64,000 nt of DNA from Pectobacterium carotovorum (GCF_033898505.1 NZ_JAXAFK010000007.1:128385-192384), one strand, 5' to 3'; shown: positions 27,472 through 36,586, numbered from the stretch's first letter. Notes: generated by a model from the letters alone, not told the origin. Translations and numbers: made by a program.

Positions 27472-27504
27472 TCCCAACCCCGTCATATAAAGATGAGGTT
27501 GGGA
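27472..27504. terminator. Hairpin between convergent yafV and cysI
   Basis: TCCCAACC (27472-27479) pairs with GGTTGGGA (27497-27504), with an inner TCAT/ATGA pair and loop ATAAAG. It lies midway in the 59-bp gap between the two stops. Neither side has a T-run, so the terminator call is tentative. Confidence 0.4.
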
Positions 27505-27515
27505 AACCGTTTCAG

Positions 27516-29210
27516 CTACACCGCCGTATGAAAATCCACGGGCGCATTAAGTACAGGCATAACAATTTTCGCCCTGATAACAAAATCACCAAAGCCTTCA
27601 CCCGCCGTCCTCTCTTTCGCCCATAAACCAATCAGCCGTTCGATTTCGCTAAGTAATGTCGGTACGTCGATATTATCTTTATATAAGCGAGGAATGCGCG
27701 TCCCTTTACGATTGCCACCAATGTAAAGGCTATAGCGCCCCACCGCGCGTCCAATCAGTCCCACCTCCGCTAACATGGCTCGTCCACAGCCATTTGGGCA
27801 GCCAGTGATACGAAAAACGAACGACTCATCACCTACGCCATATTGGTGTAGCAGATGCTCTATCGCTGAAACCACATCCGGCAGAACCCGCTCCGCCTCG
27901 GCCATCGCCAGCGGGCAAGTGGGAAACGAGACGCAGGCCATCGAATCCTTACGCTGTAACGATAGCGATGACCCCAGCAATCCATACTGCCGAGCTAGCG
28001 CATCTATCTGCGCTTTGTCTTCACTTGCCACCCCAGCGATGATGATGTTCTGATTCGCTGTCAGGCGAAAATCACCTTTATGCACGTTGGCAATTGCCGC
28101 AATCCCGCTTTTATTCGGTAAGCCCGGTTTATCCAACAGACGCCCGCTGGGAATAAACAGGGTCAGGTGATGTTTGCCATCAATCCCGTCAACCCAACCA
28201 ATACGATCGCCACGTTCAGAAAAGACATAAGGTCTCAACGGAGAAAACGTCACTCCGCTACGCCGCTCGACTTCAGCTTTAAAGACATCGACCCCGACAC
28301 GTTCAAGCGTATATTTTGTCTTCGCGTTACGGCGATTCTCACGATTCCCCCAATCGCGCTGGGTCGATACCACCGCTTCGGCAATCGCCAGCGTATGCAC
28401 CAATGGGATAAAACCAAACTCCGTCGCCAGACGAGGATACGTGCTGGTGTCTCCCTGCGTCATCGCCAACCCGCCGCCCACCAATACATTGAAACCAACC
28501 AACTGGTCACCCTCACCGATGGCAACAAAACTCAGATCGTTGGCGTGAATATCCACGTCATTCTGCGGCGGAATAACCACTGCCGTTTTGAATTTTCTCG
28601 GCAGATAACTTTTTCCCAAAATCGGTTCTTCATCAGTCTGAATAATTTTCTCTTTATCCAGCCACACCTCGGCATAAGCATGGGTACGCGGTAAAAGGTG
28701 CTCAGATATTTTCTTTGCCCATTCCCAGGCCTGACGATGCAAAATAGATTCAACCGGGTTAGCCGTACACAACACATTACGGTTAACATCCCCTGCGGTG
28801 GCTCGCGAATCCAACCCGAGATGATTAAGCAGTTTATGTACCGGCTTGATGTCATCTTTAAGCACGCCGTGCAGTTGCACCGTCTGTCGATTGGTAATAC
28901 GAATGCTGCCATAAAGCGTGTGCTCGTGCGCAAAGGCATCGATACCTAACCACTGATGCGGCGTAATGATCCCACCCGGCAAGCGGACACGCAGCATAAC
29001 GGTATGCAGTGGCTCTAATTTCTGAGCGATACGTTCTTGCCTGATGTCCCTATCGTCTTGTTGATACATCCCATGAAAGCGAATTAGCTGAAAGTTATCT
29101 GCGACAAATCCTCCCGTTAACGGGTCGGCCAAATCGTCTTGAATGGTTCCTCGCAGATAATTACTTTGTGTTTTAAGCCGTTCATTATCCGACAGTTTTT
29201 TATCACTCAT
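27516..29210 (-). CDS. cysI: Sulfite reductase hemoprotein (CysI-type), solitary
   Basis: 564 residues, near the 570 of E. coli CysI, which reduces sulfite to sulfide with six electrons using siroheme coupled to a 4Fe-4S cluster. The four cluster cysteines are present with family spacing: Cys426 and Cys432 ([17 protein letters not shown]), Cys471 and Cys475 ([10 protein letters not shown]). [39 protein letters not shown] and [16 protein letters not shown] also match. No cysJ flavoprotein or cysH lies nearby, so electrons must come from a partner encoded elsewhere, or this is a second paralogue. Its codons look more AT-rich than those of its neighbours, and the 366-bp upstream gap is AT-rich; both hint at separate ancestry. 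Confidence 0.92.
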   Translation of the reverse strand: MSDKKLSDNERLKTQSNYLRGTIQDDLADPLTGGFVADNFQLIRFHGMYQQDDRDIRQERIAQKLEPLHTVMLRVRLPGGIITPHQWLGIDAFAHEHTLYGSIRITNRQTVQLHGVLKDDIKPVHKLLNHLGLDSRATAGDVNRNVLCTANPVESILHRQAWEWAKKISEHLLPRTHAYAEVWLDKEKIIQTDEEPILGKSYLPRKFKTAVVIPPQNDVDIHANDLSFVAIGEGDQLVGFNVLVGGGLAMTQGDTSTYPRLATEFGFIPLVHTLAIAEAVVSTQRDWGNRENRRNAKTKYTLERVGVDVFKAEVERRSGVTFSPLRPYVFSERGDRIGWVDGIDGKHHLTLFIPSGRLLDKPGLPNKSGIAAIANVHKGDFRLTANQNIIIAGVASEDKAQIDALARQYGLLGSSLSLQRKDSMACVSFPTCPLAMAEAERVLPDVVSAIEHLLHQYGVGDESFVFRITGCPNGCGRAMLAEVGLIGRAVGRYSLYIGGNRKGTRIPRLYKDNIDVPTLLSEIERLIGLWAKERTAGEGFGDFVIRAKIVMPVLNAPVDFHTAV

Positions 29211-29495
29211 TATGCTATCTCACTCGTTATTATTTATTGGAATAATACAAACGAAGTAAAACAGCGATAATTCTGCGTATACAGATACAGTCCTTTCGCT
29301 TTCACCTATAACAGTAAATTATCCATAAAAAACAACACACTCACGCTTCAAACCGAAAATAACAAATAAACATTTCATATAGCGATAAAACATATCTACG
29401 ATATAAAAAACAAATCCGGTTATGCCATTAAATATCAGAGTTGTTATATGAAAATAAGAACAATAAGCAGGAGAACGCTAAGGAAAGGATAATAC

Positions 29496-29521
29496 CGCTC
29501 AGGCTAAAGGCTGCCTGAGCG
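29496..29521 (-). terminator. Probable hpxFGHIJK terminator
   Basis: CGCTCAGGC (29496-29504) and GCCTGAGCG (29513-29521) form a perfect 9-bp stem about 55 nt after the hpxK stop. On the minus strand GTATTATCCTTT follows, a weak tail. The rest of the 366-bp gap between hpxK and cysI is AT-rich (the cysI promoter region), with no other feature I can support. Confidence 0.5.
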
Positions 29522-29576
29522 ATGTCAGAATGATGATTCAATCAGAAAAATAAAATACCTATCGTTACCTATTACA

Positions 29577-30830
29577 TCACGCCACTTGATGCACCGTGCG
29601 ATAAAGTGCTGACAGCGCCAGCGCCACATCCGCCGTGGTCACGGATTCGTCAGGATGGTGGCTGATGCCACCGCGACAGCGAACAAACAGCATTGCCACC
29701 GGCCAGCATTCGGCGATGGCAATCGCATCGTGCCCCGCGCCGCTTGGCAGCATCAGCGTTTTCCCCTGCACCTGCGTCACCGCGTCGTTTAGTACCGACT
29801 GCAACGCGGGATCGCAGCGGGTGGCCGCGATACGATAATACTCTTCGGCGCTGAACTGGCAGCCGCGCTGGTGTGCAATAGCCTGCCCTAGCGTCAGGAG
29901 TTTCTCTAACAACGCATCCAGCGGTGTATCCTCCGGCCCGCGAATATCCAGCGTCATCTTCACCTCACCGGGGATGACGTTCACCGCGCCCGGTAGGCAC
30001 TGCAACGTGCCAAATGTAGCGACCAGATGAGGATCGCTTTCCCGCGTGACCCGCTCTGCCTGCGCCATCCAGTCCGCCGCCGCCGCCAGCGCATCCTGCC
30101 GCTGCGTCATCGGCACCGTGCCCGCATGCCCCGCCAGCCCGAGGAACGTGCAGTTCAGCCGCCGCGCACCGTTAATCGCGGTGACCACTCCCAGCGCCAG
30201 ATCCTGCTGTTCCAGACACGGCCCTTGTTCGATGTGCAATTCCAGATAGGCGGCGATATCGCTGACCGGACGTGCGGCCTGTGCCACTTCAAGCGGATCC
30301 AGCCCCGCAATAGTCAACGCCTGCGCCACGCTAGTGCCTTCTGCATCCTGACAATCCAGCCAGTTCTCCGGCCAGGTGCCCGTTAACCCTCGGCTGCCCA
30401 GCAGCGTAATACCAAAACGCGTACCTTCCTCATCGCCGAAACCGATGATTTCCAGCGCCACGGGCAAACGTATCCCCTGTTGATGGAATGCGCGCACGAC
30501 TTCAATTGCCGTCAATACGCCCAGCATGCCGTCATATCGTCCGGCATTGCGCACCGTGTCCAGATGCGAACCGAGCAACAGCGCTGGCGCATCCGGTGTT
30601 AATCCTTCATAGCGGCCACAAATGTTGCCCACGCTATCCTGCCAGACGTTCATACCCGCTTCGCGCATCCATTCTCCCACCTGCGCATTGGCACGCAGGT
30701 GCTCCAGCGACAGATAAACGCGGGTCAGTTGGCCGGGCGTTTCGCTGATTTCAGCCAGCGTATCGCAGCGCGACATAATCTGCTCAGCAGCGGCCCGTGC
30801 AGCAGCGGGCGACATCAAGATTTCACTCAT
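29577..30830 (-). CDS. hpxK: Allantoate amidohydrolase
   Basis: 417-residue M20-type metallohydrolase of the AllC / N-carbamoyl amino acid hydrolase group, hydrolysing allantoate to ureidoglycine, CO2 and ammonia. Metal motifs: LLLGSHLDTVRNAGRYDGMLGVL near 84-107 (His, bridging Asp), IGFGDEEGTRFG near 127-138 (Glu pair), and YLELHIEQGPCLEQ near 191-204. LPSGAGHDAIAIA near 355-367 holds another conserved His. It overlaps hpxJ by four bases at the end of hpxFGHIJK. The same gene order is known from the Klebsiella hpx cluster, which is the basis for the symbol. Confidence 0.9.
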   Translation of the reverse strand: MSEILMSPAAARAAAEQIMSRCDTLAEISETPGQLTRVYLSLEHLRANAQVGEWMREAGMNVWQDSVGNICGRYEGLTPDAPALLLGSHLDTVRNAGRYDGMLGVLTAIEVVRAFHQQGIRLPVALEIIGFGDEEGTRFGITLLGSRGLTGTWPENWLDCQDAEGTSVAQALTIAGLDPLEVAQAARPVSDIAAYLELHIEQGPCLEQQDLALGVVTAINGARRLNCTFLGLAGHAGTVPMTQRQDALAAAADWMAQAERVTRESDPHLVATFGTLQCLPGAVNVIPGEVKMTLDIRGPEDTPLDALLEKLLTLGQAIAHQRGCQFSAEEYYRIAATRCDPALQSVLNDAVTQVQGKTLMLPSGAGHDAIAIAECWPVAMLFVRCRGGISHHPDESVTTADVALALSALYRTVHQVA

Positions 30831-32071
30831 GCACGTCCCTCATCCGCCGTGTAACAATTCCAGGCGGCCTGCAAGGCTTCGCCCTGCACGGTGCGGAAGC
30901 CAAGGCGATTCAGCACCGCCTCCAGCGCCGTCAGCGTTTGCATCACGCAGTCTTTACGCGCGTTGTAGCCCATCGTGCCGATGCGCCAGATCTTGCCCTG
31001 AAGTGGGCCAAATGAGGTGCCGATCTCAATAGCGAAATCTTCCAGCAATAGCTTACGCACTTGCTCACCGTGCACACCGTCAGGAATCACCACGCCCAGT
31101 ACGTTATTCATTTTGTGGGGCAACGAACCAAAAGTTTCCAGTCCCATTCCCTGAATCCCCGCCACTAACGCATTACCATGCAGCGCATGGCGGCCAATAC
31201 TGCGATCCAGCCCCTCTTCGAGGATCGTTCGGGCACATTCGCGGGCGGCAAACAACATGCTCGTCGCCTCCGTATGGTGGTTCAGACGCTCCGGCCCCCA
31301 GTAATCCATTACCATGCCCAGATCGAAATAGTTGGAATAGATCATCTCGTCATCGCCATCCTGATGCGCGTCCGTTCGGATCCCTTGTTCTACGCATTTA
31401 CGACGGCGGATCACCGCTTCCATCTGCGGGCTGAGCGTGATCGGTGAACTGCCAGACGGCCCGCCGAGACACTTCTGCAATCCAGCGGAAACCGCATCCA
31501 ATCCCCATTTATCCGTTTCCAACGGGTTGCCGCCAAAAGACGCCGTCGCATCGGTATAAAACAGCACGCCATGACGGCGGCAAATTTCGCCCAGCTCTTC
31601 CAGCGGTTGCAGCATGGTGGTGGAGGTGTCGCCCTGCACCGTCAGTAGCAGGCGCGGGCGTACCGCTTTGATCGCATCTTCAATCTGATCTGGCGAGAAC
31701 ACCTCGCCCCACGGCACTTCGATAGTATGAACGTCAGCGCGACAGCGGCGGGCAATCTCGCATAGCAGATGACCAAAACGACCGAACACCGGCACCAGCA
31801 CCTTGTCGCCGGGGCGGATCGCCGACAGCAGAATCGCTTCGATCCCCGCGCGCGAAGTGCCATCAACCAGCATCGTCCAGCGGTTTTCCGTGCGGAAAAG
31901 CTGACGATAGAGTTCCATGACCTGATTCATGTAGTTCGTCATCGCGGGGTCATACTGGCCAACCAACTGGCTGGCCATTGCCCGTAATACGCGCGGATCG
32001 GCATTGATCGGCCCCGGCCCCATCAGTAAGCGATGAGGTGGGTTAATTTGCGCGTACAGTTCGCTGCTCAT
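30827..32071 (-). CDS. hpxJ: Ureidoglycine-glyoxylate aminotransferase (PucG-like)
   Basis: Class V PLP aminotransferase; in the hpx route it is proposed to transaminate ureidoglycine with glyoxylate, giving oxalurate and glycine. The start is the ATG at 32071 (MSSELYAQINPPHRLLMGPGP), giving 414 residues with GGAG upstream; an upstream in-frame ATG at 32122 is less likely. Motifs: LMGPGPINADPRVLRAM, LVDGTSRAGIEAIL, VQGDTSTTMLQPLEEL, DATASFGGNPLETDKW and SAGLQKCLGGPSGSSP, whose Lys should bind PLP. It lies between the hpxI ATPase and hpxK in one operon. Confidence 0.9.
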   Translation of the reverse strand: MSSELYAQINPPHRLLMGPGPINADPRVLRAMASQLVGQYDPAMTNYMNQVMELYRQLFRTENRWTMLVDGTSRAGIEAILLSAIRPGDKVLVPVFGRFGHLLCEIARRCRADVHTIEVPWGEVFSPDQIEDAIKAVRPRLLLTVQGDTSTTMLQPLEELGEICRRHGVLFYTDATASFGGNPLETDKWGLDAVSAGLQKCLGGPSGSSPITLSPQMEAVIRRRKCVEQGIRTDAHQDGDDEMIYSNYFDLGMVMDYWGPERLNHHTEATSMLFAARECARTILEEGLDRSIGRHALHGNALVAGIQGMGLETFGSLPHKMNNVLGVVIPDGVHGEQVRKLLLEDFAIEIGTSFGPLQGKIWRIGTMGYNARKDCVMQTLTALEAVLNRLGFRTVQGEALQAAWNCYTADEGRA

Positions 32072-32121
32072 GGTTATATGCTCCAAACTTTTGTTTCGAC
32101 TTACACATTCGACAAGCGTCA

Positions 32122-32865
32122 TTACGCTTCCGATAGTCCCCGGACCGAGGCGATAAACTGTTTCAATTCACGAGTCTGCGGGTTAGCAAACAGCGTTTTG
32201 CTGTCGCCCTGCTCCCAGACGGTGCCCTGATGCATAAACACCACGCGGTCACCCACTTCACGGGCAAAATTCATTTCATGCGTCACCAGAATCAGCGTCA
32301 TCCCTTCTGCGGCCAGCTGTTCCAGCACTTTCAGCACTTCGCCGACTAATTCAGGATCGAGCGCCGAGGTAATTTCATCGCACAGCAGGACTTTCGGGTT
32401 CATCGCCAGCGCGCGGGCAATCGCGACACGCTGCTGCTGGCCGCCCGACAGGTTGGCAGGATAGTAGTGAAGGCGCTCACCCAACCCGACTTTATTGAGC
32501 ATCTGTTCGCCCAGCTCATGGCATTCCGCTGCGCTTTTACCCAGCACGCGACGCGGTGCCAGCATCACATTTTCCAACGCTGTCATGTGCGGAAACAGAT
32601 TGAAATTCTGGAACACCATCCCGACCGAGCGGCTGATTTCCCGCGCCTGTGAATCCCTGTCGGTGACCGTCATCCCGCCCAGTTTGATGCTGCCGTCCTG
32701 ATAGCCTTCCAGACCGTTCATACAGCGCAGGAGCGTGCTCTTACCGGAGCCGCTGCGCCCGATGATCGAAATGACTTCGCCCATTTCGATATCCAGATCC
32801 ACCCCTTTCAGGACATGGTTCTGGCCGTAATACTTTTGAACCTGATTAATGGTGATGAGCGGCAT
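32122..32865 (-). CDS. hpxI: Polar amino acid-type ABC transporter ATPase
   Basis: 247 residues, a complete nucleotide-binding subunit: Walker A GRSGSGKST near 36-44, Q-loop GMVFQNFNLFPHMTALENV, signature LSGGQQQRVAIARAL near 139-153 and Walker B VLLCDEITSALDPE. It belongs to the GlnQ/HisP-like PAAT subfamily. With the two permeases and binding protein just upstream it makes a full importer, whose position points to allantoate or a related ureide as substrate (inference). It overlaps the hpxH stop by 20 bp. Confidence 0.9.
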   Translation of the reverse strand: MPLITINQVQKYYGQNHVLKGVDLDIEMGEVISIIGRSGSGKSTLLRCMNGLEGYQDGSIKLGGMTVTDRDSQAREISRSVGMVFQNFNLFPHMTALENVMLAPRRVLGKSAAECHELGEQMLNKVGLGERLHYYPANLSGGQQQRVAIARALAMNPKVLLCDEITSALDPELVGEVLKVLEQLAAEGMTLILVTHEMNFAREVGDRVVFMHQGTVWEQGDSKTLFANPQTRELKQFIASVRGLSEA

Positions 32866-33499
32866 TGAATTTCTTCTCCAGATAGCGGCTGTAGTAAGAG
32901 AGCGGATAGCACATCAGGAAGTAGCCCAGCGCCACCAATCCGAACACTTTAAACGGCTGATAGGTCACGTTATTCAGCATGGTTCCCGCTTTGGTCAGTT
33001 CGACAAATCCGATGATTGACGCCAGCGCGGTGCCTTTAATGACCTGTACGGAAAACCCCACCGTGGGCGCGATGGCGATACGCATCGCCTGCGGCGCAAT
33101 CACCCGATAGAGCGTCTGGCCGAAATCCAGCCCGAGACAGCGCGAGGCTTCCCACTGCCCTTTCGGCAAGGCTTCCACGCTGCCGCACCAGATATCAACC
33201 AGAAAGGCGCTGGTAAATAACGTCAGCGCCAGTGCCGCCGCCGTCCACGGGCTCACATCGATGCCGAACAGCGCCAGCCCGAAAAAGGCAAGAAACAGCT
33301 GCATCAGCAGCGGCGTGCCCTGAAACAGTTCGGAATACAGATGGACAAAGCGCGTCGGCCATTTGCGTTTGGTCAGCCGCAGCAGCATCAGCGGAAACGT
33401 CACCAGCGCGCCGCCGATGAAGGCCGTCAGCGACAACAACAGCGTCCAGCGCGCCGCCAGCAGCAGGTTGCGCACAATATCCCAGTCGGTAAATGCCAT
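32846..33499 (-). CDS. hpxH: ABC transporter permease (HisM/GlnP type)
   Basis: 217-residue inner-membrane subunit with about five hydrophobic segments and the EAA-type cytoplasmic loop (EALPKGQWEASRCLGLDFGQTLYRVIAPQAMR near 112-143) that docks on the ATPase. The start is the ATG at 33499 (MAFTDWDIVRNLLLAARWT), overlapping the hpxG stop in TAATG; the longer frame to 33577 would intrude into hpxG with no membrane-protein character. It pairs with hpxG as the heteromeric pore. Confidence 0.88.
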   Translation of the reverse strand: MAFTDWDIVRNLLLAARWTLLLSLTAFIGGALVTFPLMLLRLTKRKWPTRFVHLYSELFQGTPLLMQLFLAFFGLALFGIDVSPWTAAALALTLFTSAFLVDIWCGSVEALPKGQWEASRCLGLDFGQTLYRVIAPQAMRIAIAPTVGFSVQVIKGTALASIIGFVELTKAGTMLNNVTYQPFKVFGLVALGYFLMCYPLSYYSRYLEKKFNAAHHH

Positions 33500-34164
33500 T
33501 ATGACTGACTCCCTAAGAAACGCCGTCCCGCCAGCAGCAAGAGTTGCCGCATCAGGACAGACAGCGCCAGATAACACAGCGTGGTCGCCAGATACACTTC
33601 AAAGCTTAAAAACGTACGGGACTGAATCAGGTTGGCGGCAAAGGTCAGTTCCTCATAAGACACCTGCGACACGACCGACGATCCCAGCATGACGATGATG
33701 CATTGGCTGACCAACGCCGGATAAATCCGCTGGAGCGCGGGCGGCAGAATGACACGTAAAAAGGTCTGCACCCGCGTCAGCCCCAGCACGCGGGCCGCTT
33801 CCCACTGGCCTTTCGGCGTCACCTGAATCCCCGCACGGATTATCTCGGTACTGTACGCACCGAGGTTAATCAGCATCGCCAACAGCGCGGCCTGCCCGGC
33901 GGTGAGCTTCCAGCCCAAACTCGGCAAACCGAAGACGATGAAGAACAGCTGCACCACAAACGGCGTATTGCGGATCAGCTCGACGTAGATTCCCCACAGC
34001 CGACTCAGCAGGGTGGGTTTGCCGCTGCGCAAGGCCGCCCCGCAGATACCGATAGCAATACCGCCGAGGGTGGCCATGACCGTCAGCTCAATGGTGACCC
34101 ACAACCCCGCCAGCAGCTCAGGCCAGAACGGAAACAGCGCGGAAAAATTAAGCTGATAGGTCAT
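33499..34164 (-). CDS. hpxG: ABC transporter permease (HisQ/GlnP type)
   Basis: 221 residues with several membrane segments and the conserved EAA loop TPKGQWEAARVLGLTRVQTFLRVILPPALQR near 128-158. It also has the ELIRNTPFVVQLFFIVFGLP segment characteristic of polar amino acid permeases. It is 12 bp downstream of the binding-protein gene and one base overlaps hpxH. It is paralogous to hpxH, as usual in this family. Confidence 0.88.
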   Translation of the reverse strand: MTYQLNFSALFPFWPELLAGLWVTIELTVMATLGGIAIGICGAALRSGKPTLLSRLWGIYVELIRNTPFVVQLFFIVFGLPSLGWKLTAGQAALLAMLINLGAYSTEIIRAGIQVTPKGQWEAARVLGLTRVQTFLRVILPPALQRIYPALVSQCIIVMLGSSVVSQVSYEELTFAANLIQSRTFLSFEVYLATTLCYLALSVLMRQLLLLAGRRFLGSQS

Positions 34165-34176
34165 GGCGTGCTCCTA

Positions 34177-34983
34177 TTAAGCCTTGATGCTGGCCGGCAG
34201 CGGCGCTTTCAGCCATTTTTCCGACAGGGTATTGAGCGTGTTGTCTTTCAGCGCCTGCTCAATTAACGCATCGACTTTCGCTTTCAGCGCGGGTTCATCC
34301 TTTTTCAGCCCGATGTAGCACGGCGAATCTTTCAGCATAAACTTCGCCACTGGTGCTTTCGTCGGGTTCTGCTCAGCGATAGCCGCGACAACCAGGTTCC
34401 CCGTCGCAACATATTCCACCTGCCCGGACAGATACGCCGACAGCGTGGTGTTGTTATCTTCGTAGCGCTTAATCTGTGCGGCTTTCGGCGCGATATCCGT
34501 CAGTACCATGTCTTCTACCGCACCACGCGTGACGCCGATGCTTTTGCCTGCCAGCGCTTCTGATGATGTCAGCGTGCTGTCTTTCGGCCCAAATACACCG
34601 AGGAAAAACGGCGCATAGGCGCGGCTGAAATCGATCACTTTTTCACGCTCGGCGTTTTTGCCCAAGCTGGAGATCACCAGGTCAACTTTGTTGGTTTGCA
34701 GATACGGCACGCGGTTGGCGCTGGTTACCGGAACCAGCTGCAACTTTAGTTTCATCTCTTTCGCCAGATAGCGAGCAATATCGATGTCATACCCCTGCGG
34801 TTGCAGATCCGTCCCGACCGATCCAAACGGCGGGAAATCCTGCGGCACAGCGACACGCAGCACGCCGCGCTTCTCGATATCCTGCAACTGATCGGCCATC
34901 GCGCTACCGGCCTGAACCAGTAACATTGCCGCGCCCATCACCGCCAGTAACCCTTTTTTGATGCCCAGTTTATTGATCAACAT
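34177..34983 (-). CDS. hpxF: Periplasmic substrate-binding protein of the hpx ABC importer
   Basis: 268 residues with a signal peptide (KKGLLAVMGAAMLLVQAGSAMA near 9-30), then a PAAT-type solute-binding domain: DIEKRGVLRVAVPQDFPPFG, GYDIDIARYLAKEMKLKLQL, NRVPYLQTNKVDLVISSL and the C-terminal LSEKWLKAPLP. First gene of hpxFGHIJK. A GG-N10-GC sigma-54 promoter lies at 35061-35077, giving a leader of about 70 nt, and a strong NtrC dyad lies much further upstream. The ligand is inferred from context (allantoate or similar ureide). Confidence 0.9.
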   Translation of the reverse strand: MLINKLGIKKGLLAVMGAAMLLVQAGSAMADQLQDIEKRGVLRVAVPQDFPPFGSVGTDLQPQGYDIDIARYLAKEMKLKLQLVPVTSANRVPYLQTNKVDLVISSLGKNAEREKVIDFSRAYAPFFLGVFGPKDSTLTSSEALAGKSIGVTRGAVEDMVLTDIAPKAAQIKRYEDNNTTLSAYLSGQVEYVATGNLVVAAIAEQNPTKAPVAKFMLKDSPCYIGLKKDEPALKAKVDALIEQALKDNTLNTLSEKWLKAPLPASIKA

Positions 34984-35060
34984 CGTCTCTGCCCCCGGTT
35001 AGTGTAATTGAAACGAAAGATTCTTTAAAAACAAATATTGAAACTATCGTTACAGACATT

Positions 35061-35077
35061 AAGCAAGTAGCATGCCA
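35061..35077 (-). promoter_or_regulatory. Sigma-54 promoter of hpxFGHIJK
   Basis: On the minus strand TGGCATG-CTAC-TTGCTT matches the -24/-12 consensus TGGCACG-N4-TTGCW with one change and exact GG-N10-GC spacing. The predicted start point is near 35051, about 68 nt before hpxF. Sigma-54 promoters need an enhancer-binding protein; NtrC is the obvious candidate. Confidence 0.75.
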
Positions 35078-35174
35078 GATCACGTGGTTACCTTTGACTG
35101 TGAGGAACAACGTAGAAGGTCAGAGAATCATGCTGGAATATGGCATAGCTGTGGATATGGAATATTGAAGAACA

Positions 35175-35497
35175 GTTTCGGGCGTGATTACAGAGAGATC
35201 ATTTATGCAACTCATGCACCACGCCCGACGTAGGGCTGCTCAGTCGCCGCAGCCCTACGAACCCTGGCTTTCGGCGTGAATTATGCCGCTACGCGGTACA
35301 TTCGAAACGCGTGTCATCCTGTCGAACCGCCTGTGACGCGCTCCCGACGCGGCACAGGCTTTCGCAGCGTCCATGCTGCTCATTCGGGATGACCCGCATT
35401 TCTCATCATAATTTTTTACGCCTATGAACAGATAACAACGAGAAACAATCCACAGCACTGCGTCACAAAAATAATCCGGTGCTATCACGCCCGAAAC
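35175..35497. repeat. Structured repeat family 1, copy 2, bounded by 14-bp inverted repeats
   Basis: Perfect 14-bp terminal inverted repeats GTTTCGGGCGTGAT (35175-35188) and ATCACGCCCGAAAC (35484-35497) bound 323 bp. The part 35176-35425 matches copy 1 at 23192-23436 in layout: CGTAGGGCTGC/GCAGCCCTACG (35229-35239 and 35249-35259), GGCGTGAATTATG near 35273-35285 with CATAATTTTTTACGCC (35407-35422), GTCATCC/GGATGAC, GCCTGTG/CACAGGC and a GCAGCG/TGCTGC hairpin. Copy 1 lacks the right-hand terminal repeat. No target-site duplication is obvious. It lies between the hpxF promoter and the NtrC site. Confidence 0.8.
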
Positions 35498-35575
35498 GAT
35501 CTGCATGACTATATGACAGATCCACATGACGGCATGACACATAAGGGCATCAGAAGAACACCAAACACCAACCAA

Positions 35576-35596
35576 ATTGCACCATATTGGTGCAAT
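35576..35596. promoter_or_regulatory. Predicted NtrC enhancer site
   Basis: ATTGCACC-ATATT-GGTGCAAT is a perfect 8-bp dyad with the half-sites and spacing of strong NtrC sites such as those at glnA. An additional GCACC at 35599-35603 makes a second, overlapping dyad with the right half. It starts 20 bp beyond the hpxU stop and about 535 bp upstream of the predicted hpxF start point. Confidence 0.75.
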
Positions 35597-35616
35597 AGCA
35601 CCATCCCAACGCCCCA

Positions 35617-36456
35617 TTAGCGTTGTTCAAGCTCATCCAGTTCACCATAAAGATCCGCGATCTGGTGGATACGCTGGCGTCCATCACGCAGCATTTCATG
35701 CAGTAGCGCATTGCTGACTACATTCACCAAACTCATGGCGGAGGAATAGCTGTCAAACGCCGAGACGCTGTCCAGCGGGACGCACAATGACCAGGTTGCC
35801 AGCGGCATCAACGTGCTGACCTGTGGTTCACACAGCAGCAGCACAGGCACACCGCGTTTTTGCAGCTGCGCCAGCAGCGGCTGAATCAGGCGCGGGCGGC
35901 GACGAAAGGCCACCACAATCACGACATCCTGCGCAGTGAGATCCACCAGCTCTTCGGATAGCGTCTGCCCCGGCTGCGTCAGCAGCGTGACCTGTTGGCG
36001 AATCTGGAGTAGCTGTTGGCGCAGGTGCAGCGACACCGGATAGCTATTGCGCAACCCAATCAGGCACAAACGCTGCGCCTGCATCAGCGCCTGAATCACC
36101 ACGCCAAACTGCACAGGGTCAATTTGGCTTATCCACTGCGTCAGATTCGCCATCTCCTGCTTGTAATGCCGCGCCAGCAGCGTATTGCCCTGCACGGCAT
36201 CGCGGTTATCCGCCAGCGGCATCCCACTCTGGCGCAACGTTCTGAGCTCATCGCGCATGTCGCGGTAGCTGGGGTAGCCCAGCCGTTTGAACAACCGGCT
36301 GACGGTCGCTTTGGAGACGCCGCTCAGCCGCGCCAGCTCGGCGCTGTTGTAGCTAATTAAATCGTCAAAGTGATCGAAGATGAAATCCGCGACGCGCTGC
36401 TCCTGCGGTGAAAGTTCGCCATAGCGATCCCGTAATCGTTCATCTATTTGCATCAT
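35617..36456 (-). CDS. hpxU: RpiR/MurR-family transcriptional repressor
   Basis: 279 residues. The N-terminal HTH_6 domain (about 1-77) includes LSPQEQRVADFIFDHFDD and SAELARLSGVSKATVSRLFKRLGYPSYRDMRDEL; the C-terminal SIS domain (about 120-260) would bind a ligand, but this group often lacks sugar-phosphate specificity. It sits between the divergent hpxF-K and hpxW-Z operons, as does HpxU, described as a repressor of allantoate catabolism genes in Klebsiella. A TTCCAG/CTGGAA inverted repeat at 36563-36586, touching the hpxW promoter, is a candidate operator. The inducer is unknown from sequence. Confidence 0.87.
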   Translation of the reverse strand: MMQIDERLRDRYGELSPQEQRVADFIFDHFDDLISYNSAELARLSGVSKATVSRLFKRLGYPSYRDMRDELRTLRQSGMPLADNRDAVQGNTLLARHYKQEMANLTQWISQIDPVQFGVVIQALMQAQRLCLIGLRNSYPVSLHLRQQLLQIRQQVTLLTQPGQTLSEELVDLTAQDVVIVVAFRRRPRLIQPLLAQLQKRGVPVLLLCEPQVSTLMPLATWSLCVPLDSVSAFDSYSSAMSLVNVVSNALLHEMLRDGRQRIHQIADLYGELDELEQR

Positions 36457-36562
36457 CGTCTCTCACCCATTGCGCTTGCTGTAACGTTTGTTTCATGTCG
36501 CAGAACATAGCACAGGATTGTCGGGATGATACAGATACCCCTTTTGGAACCGCAGACAGACT

Positions 36563-36586
36563 TTCCAGCGTCCCGAAAAACTGGAA
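36563..36586. promoter_or_regulatory. Inverted repeat overlapping the hpxW promoter, candidate HpxU operator
   Basis: TTCCAG (36563-36568) and CTGGAA (36581-36586) are perfect complements 12 bp apart; the right arm overlaps the -24 element of the sigma-54 promoter. A repressor bound here would block the polymerase. The regulator assignment is inference from position. Confidence 0.4.

Noticed and set aside
35255..35617. 120-codon minus-strand frame between hpxF and hpxU
   Set aside because: Most of it reads through the folded repeat; no ribosome site or conserved protein character.
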